Shown: positions 1 to 9,119 of the stretch, piece after piece
Position numbering within the stretch: position 1 is the stretch's first letter
How the letters are laid out: each line of letters opens with the position of its first letter
Origin: CAZAYY01 sp964489525
GTDB taxonomy: Bacteria > Chloroflexota > Anaerolineae > Anaerolineales > JABWBV01
Direction: 5' to 3'
Length of the DNA stretch: 64,000 bases
Assembly: GCA_964489525.1 (NCBI GenBank)
Contig: CAZAYY010000005.1
Span: forward strand, 124,001 to 188,000
Position numbers and translations under genes: made by a program
The notes under the pieces: model-generated
Databases searched by the model: none
The model's input: the letters and a program-made list of their open reading frames with translations, nothing else
Told to the model about the DNA's origin: nothing

Positions 1-1048
1 CCAGGGGCAGACCGTCTAACGCCACGCATAGGGTTGCCAAAGGAAGAAGATTCGCCTGGGTAAGCGCGAACGAAGGGTCCCCCGCCCGGGCGCGCGCCAA
101 TAAAAGCTGCATCGAAGCGCATTGACCCCAGGTGTCCAGGTCGGGGGGCTGCGCCAGATCAGGAACGGGCAGTGGCGACAGTGGAAACTCTTGCTCACCA
201 TACAAATCCAGGGGAGTTCGACTGGTGCAGAGCAGCTTGAGCCGCGGCGCCAACGCCAGCCATTCGGCAAAATTCGAAGCGCTGTCCAAAATATGCTCGC
301 AGTTATCCAATACAAGAAGCAGGCTGCGCGGCCGCAGGTAGGCGCTGATGGCTTGATTCAACGTTTGGTGGGCTGCAGGAATGCTTCCCAGGTCGCCCAA
401 CGCAAGCGCCTGTGAAACAGCAATTACGACTTCCCCGGCCGTTGGTACATTCGCCAGGGAAACAAATACCACCCCTTGGGCAAACTTATGGGCAACCAGA
501 AGGGCAATTTCCATCGCCAGCCGGGTTTTGCCAATCCCGGGTGCGCCAATAATCGTAATTAAACGGTTCGCCTGGAGTAAGTCCAGGATGCCCGCAACTT
601 CTGGATCGCGTCCCAACAAGGGCAGCAAAGGTGTTGGCGGAAAATGGACTGGCTGCCCGGCCAGCGCGACCGGATCTGGAGAAATTACGACAGGAGACGA
701 CGGGGTGAAGTTGGCCGCTGCTTTTATTCCCATCCGCCGGGGGGATTTCCCAGCTTTGTTGGTTTCAGACGCATGGCGAGATTGGGCCATGCGCGCTTTT
801 CCGGCCAGCGCCTGGAGTTCTTCCGCCAGCCGTTCCTGCCGGTCCAGTCCTAAAGCAGGGATAAACAATGCTGCTACCACAACCAGGTCAGGCAGGCGCG
901 AACCATTCTCTAACCGGGCAATTTGCTCCCGGCTGTAACCCACTGCCTGGCCCAGTTCACCCTGCGTGAGGCGGGCGCGTTTCCGCAGCAGGCGCAGCGC
1001 CTCACCAAAAGAAGCAGGAAGCGTTTTTTTTGGGGTGGGTTTTGTCAC
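1..1048 (-). CDS. XRE-type HTH plus NB-ARC/AAA ATPase regulator, partial (C-terminus outside window)
   Basis: Read on the minus strand from a GTG at 1048, this is an open frame that runs through the left edge, so only about 349 N-terminal residues are present. Residues 10-65 form a Cro/CI-type helix-turn-helix (GELGQAVGYSREQIARLENG). After a linker comes a P-loop ATPase: Walker A GAPGIGKTRLA near residue 168 and Walker B LLLVLDNCEH near residue 250. This matches the predicted ATPase/NB-ARC regulators (COG3903-like) that carry a DNA-binding head and usually C-terminal TPR-like repeats, here cut off. GTG is chosen because an in-frame TGA lies three codons upstream and AAGGTGA is suitably spaced. 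The family acts as a ligand- or partner-switched transcription regulator. The target is unknown; the divergent beta-helix gene at 1296 is a candidate by position only. Confidence 0.8.
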   Translation of the reverse strand, partial: MTKPTPKKTLPASFGEALRLLRKRARLTQGELGQAVGYSREQIARLENGSRLPDLVVVAALFIPALGLDRQERLAEELQALAGKARMAQSRHASETNKAGKSPRRMGIKAAANFTPSSPVVISPDPVALAGQPVHFPPTPLLPLLGRDPEVAGILDLLQANRLITIIGAPGIGKTRLAMEIALLVAHKFAQGVVFVSLANVPTAGEVVIAVSQALALGDLGSIPAAHQTLNQAISAYLRPRSLLLVLDNCEHILDSASNFAEWLALAPRLKLLCTSRTPLDLYGEQEFPLSPLPVPDLAQPPDLDTWGQCASMQLLLARARAGDPSFALTQANLLPLATLCVALDGLPL

Positions 1049-1295
1049 AAAATGTCACCTTAATGAAGATACAGCCGGGTATAGTTGCCACATCATCAGC
1101 AATGCCTTTTATCTGGCCCATGCCTGCACCCGGCTGAACCGGTTAATTATACTCCTGCTGAACGGGGCAACTGTGCCCCGTCGCTTCAGGCCGTGTTTAA
1201 TTCGGTTTGGGGAATGGTGCTTTGGACCAAAAGGGAACCAGGGCAACTCAGGTGGAAGGCTATTGGTTCAAAAGCATTTTTTGAAGGAGTAAAAA
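1049..1295. promoter_or_regulatory. divergent intergenic region with 5'-UTR hairpin
   Basis: This 247-base spacer separates the minus-strand regulator from the plus-strand beta-helix gene. On the plus strand TATACT at 1148-1153 is a possible -10 box, with no good -35. A perfect 7-bp stem with a 4-base loop (CGGGGCA/TGCCCCG, 1163-1169 with 1174-1180) would lie in the leader of the beta-helix mRNA. TGTCACAAA at 1043-1051 overlaps the regulator's start codon. Function not demonstrated. Confidence 0.35.
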
Positions 1296-3080
1296 ATGAA
1301 AAAAACTTTGATCTTTTTTGGATTGGTTGTGGTTTTCCTGTTTTTCTTGGCCGCCTCTGCCCCATCGGTCTCTGCGGCAGATTCGGTGGTCGGGAACGGC
1401 ACACCGCAAAGCTGCACAGAATCCGCATTCAATTCCGCCCTGGCGGGAATGGGCGGCGGGGGAACCCTCACTTTCAACTGCGGCAGCAACCCGCACACCA
1501 TCCAGGTAACCAGCCCCAAAAACCTCGTAAACGGCATTGTTGTAGACGGCGGAGGGTTAATCACGCTTTCGGGTGGGGATGCAGCCCGAATTTTCACCAT
1601 TGATGCACAGGCAAACGTCCAAATTCAGCATCTCACCCTGGCCGATGGCAGCGCCGCAGGCGGGGGTGCTATTCTTTCTGCAGGCAATATGAACGCGGCG
1701 TATAACGCTCTCACCCTGCTCGATGTAACCCTGGTGGGCAATCATTCCACGGGCATCGGCGGGGCAATCAGCGCACAGTACACCGATTTAATCATCACCA
1801 ACAGCACACTGCAAGAAAACACATCCAACGGTGCAGGCGCAGCCATCAACCTGTACGGCGGCTCACTTACCATGACCGAAACAGATGTGTTCACCAATAC
1901 CACCCTGCAGGGCGGGGCTTCGAGCGGCGGTTTACAACTTGCCTATGCAACTTTCACCATTCAAACAACGGAACTGCGCGGCAACACAAGCACGTTTTCT
2001 TCGGGTGGGGCAATCACCTTGCTGAACAGCACAGGGGACATTATAGACAGCCTGTTTAAGAATAACACGGGGTACGAATCGTTTAGCTACGGTGGAGGGC
2101 TGTTTGCCAGCAGTGCTTCCCAGGTAACCCTGGAAAACGTGACCTTGACAGGCAACCGTGCCCGCAATGGCGGCGCGGTTGCCAACGAAGCCAGCACAGT
2201 CATCCTGGATGGCGCTATCCTTGCTGAGAATGAGGCCGTAAGTGGAGGAGGGGGGCTGTATAATTATTCCGGGGGAAATACTGCGTTTAGCAATGGCTCA
2301 ATCATCCAAGAAAATGAAGCCGATTACGGAGGCGGCATTTATAACCTGAGCAGCAGCCTGCTGGTCTTGCTCGATACCAGCATACTGGAAAACACGGGCC
2401 TGTTGGGTGGAGGCGGCATTTACAACATAGGCACGGTGCAGATGGAACGGGCAACCCTGGCCAATAATACAGGTGGGGACGGCGGCGGCCTGAACAACAG
2501 CGGCAGCAGCAGCATGATCAATGTAACCATTGCCAACAATGCGGCCAATTTCGGCGGCGGCATTTTTAACAATGGCACCCTGGACCTGGTGAATGTAACC
2601 ATTGCCGGAAATGACGCCAGTCAGGGCGGCGGCGGCGGGCTGTTGAGTAACAATGGCAGCAGTGTCTCTCTCTCCATGCTCAACACCCTGCTGACGGACA
2701 ATCTCGGCAGCAGCACTGCCAACGACCAATGCCTGCTGTATAAAGCCCCTGACTCCCTGCGCTACAGCTTATGGGAGGGGACCAGCTGCGGCAGCAGCAC
2801 AGAAAACAACAACCTGCCCAACACCGATGGCAGGGTAATCCCTCTCGGCTTTACCGGTACTGGCCTTCTGACCGAACTGACCATGACCCAGCCCATTCGC
2901 TTCTTCAGCCCTGCAAAAAATGCCGGGACCTGTGAAGATGGGACACCTGAAACCGATCAACGTGGGGTACTTCGCCCCTTTGATGGTCAATGCGATATTG
3001 GCGCTGTTGAAATCGTTTATATCGAATACACTGTCTACCTACCCCTTGTCAACAATCCGGGACAGGAAAACAGCCGCTAA
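1296..3080 (+). CDS. secreted right-handed beta-helix protein, choice-of-anchor Q type
   Basis: 594 residues. The start is ATG 1296, with GAAGGAG nine bases upstream. The N-terminus is a clear Sec signal (MKKTLIFFGLVVVFLFFLAA, then SAPSVSAA). The body consists of many short repeats of the GGA[IV]xN and NxT[SL]xxNxA kind (for example GGGIFNNGTLDLVNVTIAGN), the pattern of polymorphic outer-membrane-protein/parallel beta-helix repeats. The end has DQRGVLRPFDGQCDIGAVE, the usual closing motif of choice-of-anchor Q proteins. After it comes a short tail with VYLPLVNN, similar to AYLPIIFQ at the end of the RHS protein at 39115. It is likely exported and held at the cell surface; no catalytic residues can be assigned. 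A strong terminator follows the gene. Confidence 0.85.
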   Translation: MKKTLIFFGLVVVFLFFLAASAPSVSAADSVVGNGTPQSCTESAFNSALAGMGGGGTLTFNCGSNPHTIQVTSPKNLVNGIVVDGGGLITLSGGDAARIFTIDAQANVQIQHLTLADGSAAGGGAILSAGNMNAAYNALTLLDVTLVGNHSTGIGGAISAQYTDLIITNSTLQENTSNGAGAAINLYGGSLTMTETDVFTNTTLQGGASSGGLQLAYATFTIQTTELRGNTSTFSSGGAITLLNSTGDIIDSLFKNNTGYESFSYGGGLFASSASQVTLENVTLTGNRARNGGAVANEASTVILDGAILAENEAVSGGGGLYNYSGGNTAFSNGSIIQENEADYGGGIYNLSSSLLVLLDTSILENTGLLGGGGIYNIGTVQMERATLANNTGGDGGGLNNSGSSSMINVTIANNAANFGGGIFNNGTLDLVNVTIAGNDASQGGGGGLLSNNGSSVSLSMLNTLLTDNLGSSTANDQCLLYKAPDSLRYSLWEGTSCGSSTENNNLPNTDGRVIPLGFTGTGLLTELTMTQPIRFFSPAKNAGTCEDGTPETDQRGVLRPFDGQCDIGAVEIVYIEYTVYLPLVNNPGQENSR

Positions 3081-3108
3081 CGAAAAAACAACAAAACCGA
3101 TTGAGCAA

Positions 3109-3155
3109 GTGGTTGGCGCAGCGTTTTTGCACTGCGCCAACCACCGTTTCTTTTT
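3109..3155 (+). terminator. rho-independent terminator of the beta-helix gene
   Basis: A perfect 13-bp stem (GTGGTTGGCGCAG at 3109-3121 with CTGCGCCAACCAC at 3132-3144) with a 10-base loop is followed by a T-rich tract TTTCTTTTT at 3147-3155. It sits 29 bases after the stop codon of the gene ending at 3080 and ahead of the convergent gene. Confidence 0.9.
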
Positions 3156-3166
3156 ACCGAGCGACA

Positions 3167-3772
3167 TCACTCAGATTTCAGAACCCCATATAAATACCAG
3201 AAAGGCTCACGCGGGAAGGATGGCTCATAACCCCGGTCCCAGGTAAATGGACCAGGAACCAGCATGGCTAACACCAAAGTGTCCAATGCCTTCAGTAAGT
3301 CGGTTTGTGCCTGGTGTGGCCTGGCAAAGGGCAGCAGCAGAGACAGCATGACACGGCGCTGAACCTCGTAGGCATACCGCCCAGCCTGGTTTTCTGGGTC
3401 TTCACGATAATCGTTCAGGTAATTTGTCCACAACGTCAGGCGGGCTTTAAATTCCTGGGTCGCCTTGGCTTCCCAGGCGTGCCGCCAGCGCTGGCTGATG
3501 ACATAGACTTCTTGTTCCAACGAGTTTAAAACAGCAGACTGAGCAGGTGTAAGGGCAAGGGCTGAATAGCGTTGGAGGGCAAGTAAAAGCCAACCCAGCG
3601 TAAAACGGGGGTAGCCCGGCATTCCTGCAGGGGCAGCAAGGTTAATGGGCCAGTATACTTCTTTGGAGAGTAGGTAATTTTCCAATTCAGGGACGCCGGC
3701 CCTGGCAAAGGCAATGTCGTAATCAAAGGTTTGCATAAAAAACTTATACCCTTCAAATTCGTGCAGGTTCAC
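3167..3772 (-). CDS. hypothetical protein, about 200 residues
   Basis: An open frame of 201 codons from GTG 3772; an ATG at codon 13 (3736) is an alternative start. Neither has a strong ribosome-binding site. The protein is mostly helical in appearance and cytoplasmic, without signal peptide or membrane segment. Recognisable stretches are a Leu-rich helix (LGWLLLALQRYSALALTPAQ) and an aromatic C-terminus (FTWDRGYEPSFPREPFWYLY). I do not recognise a family. It follows the CheY-like gene by 24 bases on the same strand, so the two are probably cotranscribed, which gives a weak hint of a signalling role. Confidence 0.6.
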   Translation of the reverse strand: MNLHEFEGYKFFMQTFDYDIAFARAGVPELENYLLSKEVYWPINLAAPAGMPGYPRFTLGWLLLALQRYSALALTPAQSAVLNSLEQEVYVISQRWRHAWEAKATQEFKARLTLWTNYLNDYREDPENQAGRYAYEVQRRVMLSLLLPFARPHQAQTDLLKALDTLVLAMLVPGPFTWDRGYEPSFPREPFWYLYGVLKSE

Positions 3773-3796
3773 CCTACAAAGGGCGCCAAAAGTGCC

Positions 3797-4210
3797 CTAA
3801 AACCGGCTGATAGGGTCGCCGCGCAGCACTTCTTGAATGCTGTTGAGCAGTTTTTCCTGGGTGGTTGGCTTGGTAAGATATTTGGTTGCGCCACCTTCAA
3901 GGGCTTTTATGGCTTCCGACATGCCGCTGAGTGCACTGAGCACAATCACTTTCGGAACCGGGTTGAAATACATTCGGAGCATCTCAAGAATATCGTAACC
4001 CGAAAAACCGGGCATCATCAGATCGAGAATAAGAATATCAAAACGAATTTGGGTTGGGCTATTTTTGATGTAATCCACCATTTGTTGGTAACCCGAAGCA
4101 GTCACAATCTCGTGACCGGCTTTTTTCAAAATCATTTCCAATAAGCGTAACGTATCCAAATCATCGTCGATGACCATAATGCGGGCTTTTTGTTTTGCGG
4201 TTATGCTCAT
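3797..4210 (-). CDS. single-domain response regulator (CheY-like)
   Basis: 137 residues from ATG 4210, preceded by GAGGAGG; the longer reading from 4246 has no such site. The receiver fold is complete: the acidic pair in RIMVIDDDLDTLRL, the phospho-acceptor Asp in FDILILDLMMPGFSGYD, the Thr/Ser switch in VIVLSALSG, and the Lys in KYLTKPTTQEKL. There is no output domain, so it probably works by protein-protein contact or passes phosphate on within a relay. No kinase is adjacent; the HD-GYP protein with its own receiver is divergent at 4387. Confidence 0.85.
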   Translation of the reverse strand: MSITAKQKARIMVIDDDLDTLRLLEMILKKAGHEIVTASGYQQMVDYIKNSPTQIRFDILILDLMMPGFSGYDILEMLRMYFNPVPKVIVLSALSGMSEAIKALEGGATKYLTKPTTQEKLLNSIQEVLRGDPISRF

Positions 4211-4386
4211 TTTTCCATCCTCCTCAAAACTTCGATAACAACTCACCCATCCTCGATCTTGGAACTGAGTCGTTAAGAACTCCTGTTCATATTGTAGACG
4301 AAACGCCGAGAAATTGAAAGAGAAATGTAGAAAAGAGGATTGTTCTGTTACAATTTAAGGAAATTTGACCAACCGATCCATCAAAA

Positions 4387-5814
4387 ATGCAGCTGCTTAA
4401 TCCACCTGCCTATCTTATGCAAACTCCCCTAAAATTACTCCTGATTGAAGATTCTGAAGCAGACACCATTCTGTTAACCCGAAACCTCGAAAAAAATGGG
4501 TTCAAAATCACCCTCAAACGGGTAGATACCCAGGAAGCCTTTGAACACGCCCTATCCCAGCATGGGCCTTGGGATGTGATCATCTCTGATTTCAACCTGC
4601 CGCGCTTCAGTGGCGTCCGGGCATTGGAGATTTTCCAGCAAAAAGGTCTGGATATTCCCTTTATTGTTGTTTCAGGAACGATTGGCGAGGAAATGGCCGT
4701 TACCCTGGTAAAGGCAGGCGCCCAGGACTACATCATGAAAGATAACCTCACCCGGCTTTCGACGGCGATTTTGAAGGCATTGGAAGAAGTCGCCCTGCGG
4801 AAAGAAAAAAGGGAAATGGTCATCCGGCTGCTAGAAAGCGAAGCGCGCTACCGGGCTGTGGTTGAAGATCAGACCGAATTGATTAACCGTCACACCCTCG
4901 AAGGAATTTTCACCTTTGTAAACCTTGCCTACGCCCGTGAACACGCCACCACACCTGACAAGATGGTTGGAAAACACATCGCATCCTATTTGCCTGCCGA
5001 AGATGTCACCTATTTATTAAACCACTGGAAACAGCTCTCCAAAGACAACCCGACAATAACCTCAGAAACCCGGTTTATCAACAATAACGGACAGGAGCGT
5101 TGGTATCTCTGGCGCGACAGGCTGGTTCTAAACAGTGAAGGAAAACCGATTGAAATTCAGTCGGTTGGCCATGACATCACCGAGCGCAAAATCATGGAAA
5201 CTGCGCTCAAATACAACGAAGAAAAGCTGCGCATGGCAAACCTGGAACTGGAAAAGGCCTATGATACGACCCTGGAGGGCTGGGCCCAGGCGCTTGAACT
5301 GCGGGATAAAGAAACCGAAGGCCACAGCCGCAGGGTGACTGCCCTGACCGTTGAAATTGCCAGGCAAATGGGATTTTCGGAAGAAGCCATCACCCATATT
5401 CGCCGGGGAGCCTTGCTTCACGACATTGGGAAAATGGCCATTCCCGACAGTATCTTATTAAAACCAGGCAGCCTGGACCAGGCTGAATGGGAATTGATGA
5501 GAAAACACCCCGAATATGCCCAAAAAATGCTGTCTAAAATTGATTTTCTCAAACCCGCCCTAACGATCCCGATTTACCACCACGAAAGATGGGATGGCTC
5601 TGGCTATCCGCATGGATTGAAAGGCACGGAAATTCCCCTGGAAGCACGCATTTTTGCAATCATTGATTGCTGGGATGCTCTGCGCTCCGACCGGCCTTAC
5701 CGCCAGGCCTGGAGCAGGGAGCAAACCCGGCAGTACCTGGAAGAACAGTCGGGAAAACTATTCGACCCCGAGGTAGTGCGAGTTTTCCTGAAAGAAATCG
5801 AAAAACAGGAGTAA
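4387..5814 (+). CDS. receiver-PAS-HD-GYP signalling protein (putative cyclic-di-GMP phosphodiesterase)
   Basis: 475 residues. An N-terminal receiver (about 15-135) has LLLIEDSEAD and the acceptor Asp in DVIISDFNLPRFSG. A PAS/PAC domain (about 155-280) ends with VGHDITERK. A short coiled helix leads to an HD-GYP domain (about 300-470) with HSRRVTALT, LLHDIGKMAIPD, HPEYAQKM, HHERWDGSGYPHGLKG and DCWDALRSDRPYR. All key HD-GYP ligands and the GYP loop are visible, so c-di-GMP hydrolysis is likely. A second in-frame ATG lies at codon 11 (4417). TACAAT at 4349-4354 could be a -10 box. The gene stands alone on the plus strand and is divergent from the CheY-like gene. Confidence 0.88.
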   Translation: MQLLNPPAYLMQTPLKLLLIEDSEADTILLTRNLEKNGFKITLKRVDTQEAFEHALSQHGPWDVIISDFNLPRFSGVRALEIFQQKGLDIPFIVVSGTIGEEMAVTLVKAGAQDYIMKDNLTRLSTAILKALEEVALRKEKREMVIRLLESEARYRAVVEDQTELINRHTLEGIFTFVNLAYAREHATTPDKMVGKHIASYLPAEDVTYLLNHWKQLSKDNPTITSETRFINNNGQERWYLWRDRLVLNSEGKPIEIQSVGHDITERKIMETALKYNEEKLRMANLELEKAYDTTLEGWAQALELRDKETEGHSRRVTALTVEIARQMGFSEEAITHIRRGALLHDIGKMAIPDSILLKPGSLDQAEWELMRKHPEYAQKMLSKIDFLKPALTIPIYHHERWDGSGYPHGLKGTEIPLEARIFAIIDCWDALRSDRPYRQAWSREQTRQYLEEQSGKLFDPEVVRVFLKEIEKQE

Positions 5815-5843
5815 AAAATCGGGGTGGGTTTGAAGCCCACCCC
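5813..5843 (-). terminator. terminator downstream of the dehydrogenase operon
   Basis: The inverted repeat GGGGTGGG (5821-5828) with CCCACCCC (5836-5843) is followed on the minus strand by GATTTTTT. This is the arrangement of a rho-independent terminator for the E2 gene ending at 5894. A second small stem (AACCCC/GGGGTT near 5870-5887) lies between the two. It also separates the convergent HD-GYP gene. Confidence 0.7.
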
Positions 5844-5893
5844 GAAAGTGATTAAAATTCTTTCTGATCAACCCCTCTGGGGGTTTCAACAGA

Positions 5894-7180
5894 CTAAAGC
5901 ATCAGGCGCAGCGGTTGTTCAATGTACCGGGCCAGGGCCTGCATAAACTGGGCAGCTTCTGCACCATCACTGACACGATGGTCCACCGAGATGGTGGCGC
6001 GCATCCGCCAACCAATCGCCAGCGCCCCATCCACGACGACCGGTACCTGCTTTGCAGCACCAACGGCCAGAATGGCGGCTTCGGGGGGATTGATGATCGC
6101 AACAAATTCATCCACGCCGAACATACCCAGGTTGCTGATGCTGAAGGTGGAGCCTTCAATATCTTCTGTTCGAACCTTGCCCTCACGTGCACGCTGCAGC
6201 ACGGGCTTAAGCTCTGCAGCCACCTGCCGAACAGATTTTTGATCACTGCTGCGGTTAACGACTGTGAGCAGCCCCCCTTCAACCGCCACAGCCACGCCGA
6301 TGTTTATTTGCCCATGTCGAATGACTTCCTTTTCGCCCAACGAGGCGTTCAGGTTGGGGAACTCACGCAGGCAAAGTGCAACCGCTTTGATTAGAAAATC
6401 GTTGACCGAGAGTTTCTCCCCGGTCGGAGCGATCATTTCATTCACCTGTTCGCGCAGCGCCATGAGCGGCCCCAGGTCATACTCGTAGGTAACATAAAAA
6501 TGGGGCACGAACTGCTTGGACTCGGTCATGCGGCGGCCAATTGCCTGGCGCAGGCGAGTAAGCGGCACGCGCGAATCTTCGGCTGTGGCCTGAACGAAGG
6601 CAGGGGGAGCCGAAAAAACCTGGGCAGGCGCAGCCGGTACATTCGGCTGAAAGGCCAGAACATCTTTCTTTAAAACCCGCCCTTTGGGGCCAGAACCAGC
6701 AACCTGGCGCAAGTCCAGGCTGCGTTCTGCGGCCAATTTTCGAGCCAGCGGGGTGGCACGCACGCCCTCTGGCAGGCGGGTTCCGGCTTCGGGTTCAACC
6801 ACTGGTGCTGGCTGCGAGGCAGCAGGCTGGGCGATAGTAGCCGTAGAAGTTGGCTCAGCCGTTTTCGGCGGGGCAGCAGCCGGTTTCGGGGCAGCTGAAC
6901 CAGCCTCGCCAAACCCCAGCGCACCCAGGTCTACATCTTCACCTGGAGCAGCGACAACCGCAATCGGTTTGTTCACAGGTACAATCGAACCTTCTTCAAC
7001 CAGGTGTTTGAAAATCACTCCGCTGTGGGTAGATTCCACTTCCACCGTGGCTTTGTCAGTTTCAATTTCAGCCAGGAGCTGGCCTTTCTGGATGGGCTGG
7101 CCTTCGCCAACGGCCCAGCGCACCAGCAGGCCTTCGGCCATGTCGAAACCCAACTTGGGCATGGTTACCACATCGGCCAT
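5894..7180 (-). CDS. pdhC: dihydrolipoamide acyltransferase (E2) of a 2-oxo acid dehydrogenase complex
   Basis: 428 residues. The lipoyl domain (1-80) has the lipoylated Lys in ETDKATVEV. An Ala/Pro linker (85-135) leads to a peripheral subunit-binding domain (about 138-175; RATPLARKLAAE and GPKGRVLKKDV). The catalytic domain (about 205-428) ends with the acyltransferase motif DHRVSDGA. It transfers the acyl group from lipoate to CoA in the cytoplasm. The ATG overlaps the stop of E1 beta (TAATG), so translation is coupled, and GGAGGTG precedes it. Because E1 alpha and beta are separate genes, the substrate could be pyruvate, a branched-chain oxo acid or acetoin; pyruvate is the default guess. 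No E3 gene is present nearby. Confidence 0.9.
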   Translation of the reverse strand: MADVVTMPKLGFDMAEGLLVRWAVGEGQPIQKGQLLAEIETDKATVEVESTHSGVIFKHLVEEGSIVPVNKPIAVVAAPGEDVDLGALGFGEAGSAAPKPAAAPPKTAEPTSTATIAQPAASQPAPVVEPEAGTRLPEGVRATPLARKLAAERSLDLRQVAGSGPKGRVLKKDVLAFQPNVPAAPAQVFSAPPAFVQATAEDSRVPLTRLRQAIGRRMTESKQFVPHFYVTYEYDLGPLMALREQVNEMIAPTGEKLSVNDFLIKAVALCLREFPNLNASLGEKEVIRHGQINIGVAVAVEGGLLTVVNRSSDQKSVRQVAAELKPVLQRAREGKVRTEDIEGSTFSISNLGMFGVDEFVAIINPPEAAILAVGAAKQVPVVVDGALAIGWRMRATISVDHRVSDGAEAAQFMQALARYIEQPLRLML

Positions 7181-8154
7181 TACAACACCTCCTTGACGGC
7201 CTTGACGATATCCGCCACCTGGGGCAAAGCGCTTTGTTCCAGCGCCCGGTTATAGGGAAGGGGAACTTCTTTTTGGGCCACCCGCACAATGGGGGCATCC
7301 ACATAATCAAAGGCTTCTTCGTAAATCCGGGTGGAAACTTCTGCCCCCACACCAAAAGAGCGCCAGCCTTCTTCTACAATCACGGCGCGGTTGGTCTTCT
7401 TGAAAGATTCCAAAACCGGGCCCATGTCCAACGGGCGCAGGGTGCGCAGGTCCACAATTTCGACCTCAATGCCTTCTTTGGCAAGCTCATCTGCCGCCTG
7501 CATGGAAACCTGGAGCATTTTGCTGTAGGTCACAATCGTGACATCTTTGCCAGGGCGTTGAACCTTCGACTGGCCAATCGGCACCAGATGTTCGCCATCG
7601 GGAACATCGCCGCGCCATTGATACAGGGTGGCATGTTCAATAAACAAAATCGGGTCATCGGAACGAATGGCGCTCTTGAGCAAACCCTTGGCATCGGCCG
7701 GGGTGCCCGGAGCCACCACCTTCAAACCCGGGAAGTGGGCAAAGACGGCATCTGGCGTTTGCGAGTGGGTTGCGCCCAACTGGCGACCACCACCGCCCGG
7801 AGCCCGGATGACCATCGGGATTTTAAACTGCCCGCCAAACATATAGCGCAGCTTGGCGGCTTCATTAACGATGTGGTCCATCGCCACAAAGGCAAAGTTG
7901 ATGGTCATCATCTCGGCAACGGGGCGCAAGCCCACCATGGCTGCACCAATTGCGCCGCCAATGATGGCTGCTTCGGCGATCGGGGTATCTTTAACCCGGC
8001 GAGCGCCAAATTTATCGTAGAAACCTTTGGTCACTGCGTAGGTGCCGCCCCAAACCCCTACTTCCTGGCCCATGATAAAGACCTTGTCATCGCGCTCCAT
8101 TTCTTCCATGAGCGCCTGGGAAATTGCTTCACGTACAGTAATTGCTTTGGCCAT
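7180..8154 (-). CDS. pdhB: 2-oxo acid dehydrogenase E1 component, beta subunit
   Basis: 324 residues from ATG 8154, directly after the stop of E1 alpha (AACTAACCATGG). The transketolase-like pyrimidine-binding fold is clear: MGQEVGVWGGTYAVTKG, DTPIAEAAIIGGAIGAAMVG, RAPGGGGRQLGATHSQ, and the C-terminal segment VEIVDLRTLRPLDM followed by VEEGWRSFGVGAEV. It pairs with the alpha subunit to bind thiamine diphosphate and decarboxylate the 2-oxo acid. The length and motif set fit the heterotetrameric PdhB/AcoB group. The stop overlaps the E2 start by one base. Confidence 0.9.
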   Translation of the reverse strand: MAKAITVREAISQALMEEMERDDKVFIMGQEVGVWGGTYAVTKGFYDKFGARRVKDTPIAEAAIIGGAIGAAMVGLRPVAEMMTINFAFVAMDHIVNEAAKLRYMFGGQFKIPMVIRAPGGGGRQLGATHSQTPDAVFAHFPGLKVVAPGTPADAKGLLKSAIRSDDPILFIEHATLYQWRGDVPDGEHLVPIGQSKVQRPGKDVTIVTYSKMLQVSMQAADELAKEGIEVEIVDLRTLRPLDMGPVLESFKKTNRAVIVEEGWRSFGVGAEVSTRIYEEAFDYVDAPIVRVAQKEVPLPYNRALEQSALPQVADIVKAVKEVL

Positions 8155-8156
8155 GG

Positions 8157-9119
8157 TTAGTTTTCCTCTGCGTAAATGTCGGCCCAAAGTTCTTCAGGGG
8201 CCGGTTCTGGGCTGTTTTCAGCAAACTCAACAGCATCCGCCACTTCTTCTTCCACTTTCAGGTCAATGGCGTCTAATTCTTCAACCGTGGCAAGGTCCTT
8301 ATCGGTCATATATTTACGGTACTTGCCAATCGGGTCGGATTCCAACCACTGCTTGACTTCGCTCTGCTCGCGGTAGCGCTCCGGGTCGCCCATCGAGTGG
8401 CCGCGGAAGCGGTAGGTTTCAATTTCGAGGAAGAAAGGACCTTTGCCGCTGCGGATGTATTCCAGGGCTTCCAGGGTGGCTTCGCGGACCGCCATGACGT
8501 CCATACCATCCACCTGCTTGCCAGGAATCGAATAACCGCTGAATTTCTGTAAAATGGTGTAGGTAGCCGAGGCGCGCTCAACGGCGGTGCCCATGCCGTA
8601 CTGGTTGTTTTCGCACACCCATAAAACGGGCAGATTCCAAACCTTGGAGAGGTTCACCGCTTCGTGGAAGAAGCCAATGTTGGTGGCGCCATCGCCAAAC
8701 ATGCAGATGGTGACACTGTCATTGCCCATGTACTGGTCGCCAATGCCCATGCCGGCAGCAATCGGCAGGTGGGCGCCCACAATCGCATGGCCGCCCCAAA
8801 AGTTCTTTTCAACATCCGCCATGTGCATGGAGCCGCCTTTGCCTTTCGACATGCCGGTGGCTTTTCCCAGCAGTTCAGCAATTACGGCCCGGGCTGTAAT
8901 GCCCACGTTGATGGCCAAACCGTGGTCGCGATAGGCCGTGATCATCCGGTCTTGCGGTTTGCGAGCCGCAACCAGGCCGGTGCTGACGGCCTCTTGCCCG
9001 ATGTAGAGATGCAAAAACCCACCAATTTTACCCTGCTGGTACAATTCGGCGGCCCGTTCCTCTACCCGGCGGATTAAGACCATCTGGTGATATAAGTCCA
9101 GGTATTCCTGTTTTTCCAT
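8157..9119 (-). CDS. pdhA: 2-oxo acid dehydrogenase E1 component, alpha subunit
   Basis: 320 residues from ATG 9119, preceded by GGAGG; a longer reading from 9239 lacks a ribosome-binding site. Visible motifs are GGFLHLYIGQEAVSTGL, RDHGLAINVG, the thiamine diphosphate-Mg motif GDGATNIGFFHEAVNLSKVW...CENN, and the regulatory-loop region ETYRFRGHSMGDPERYR. This is the first gene of the alpha-beta-E2 operon. The nearest comparison is PdhA or AcoA; the two cannot be separated from sequence alone. Confidence 0.9.
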   Translation of the reverse strand: MEKQEYLDLYHQMVLIRRVEERAAELYQQGKIGGFLHLYIGQEAVSTGLVAARKPQDRMITAYRDHGLAINVGITARAVIAELLGKATGMSKGKGGSMHMADVEKNFWGGHAIVGAHLPIAAGMGIGDQYMGNDSVTICMFGDGATNIGFFHEAVNLSKVWNLPVLWVCENNQYGMGTAVERASATYTILQKFSGYSIPGKQVDGMDVMAVREATLEALEYIRSGKGPFFLEIETYRFRGHSMGDPERYREQSEVKQWLESDPIGKYRKYMTDKDLATVEELDAIDLKVEEEVADAVEFAENSPEPAPEELWADIYAEEN

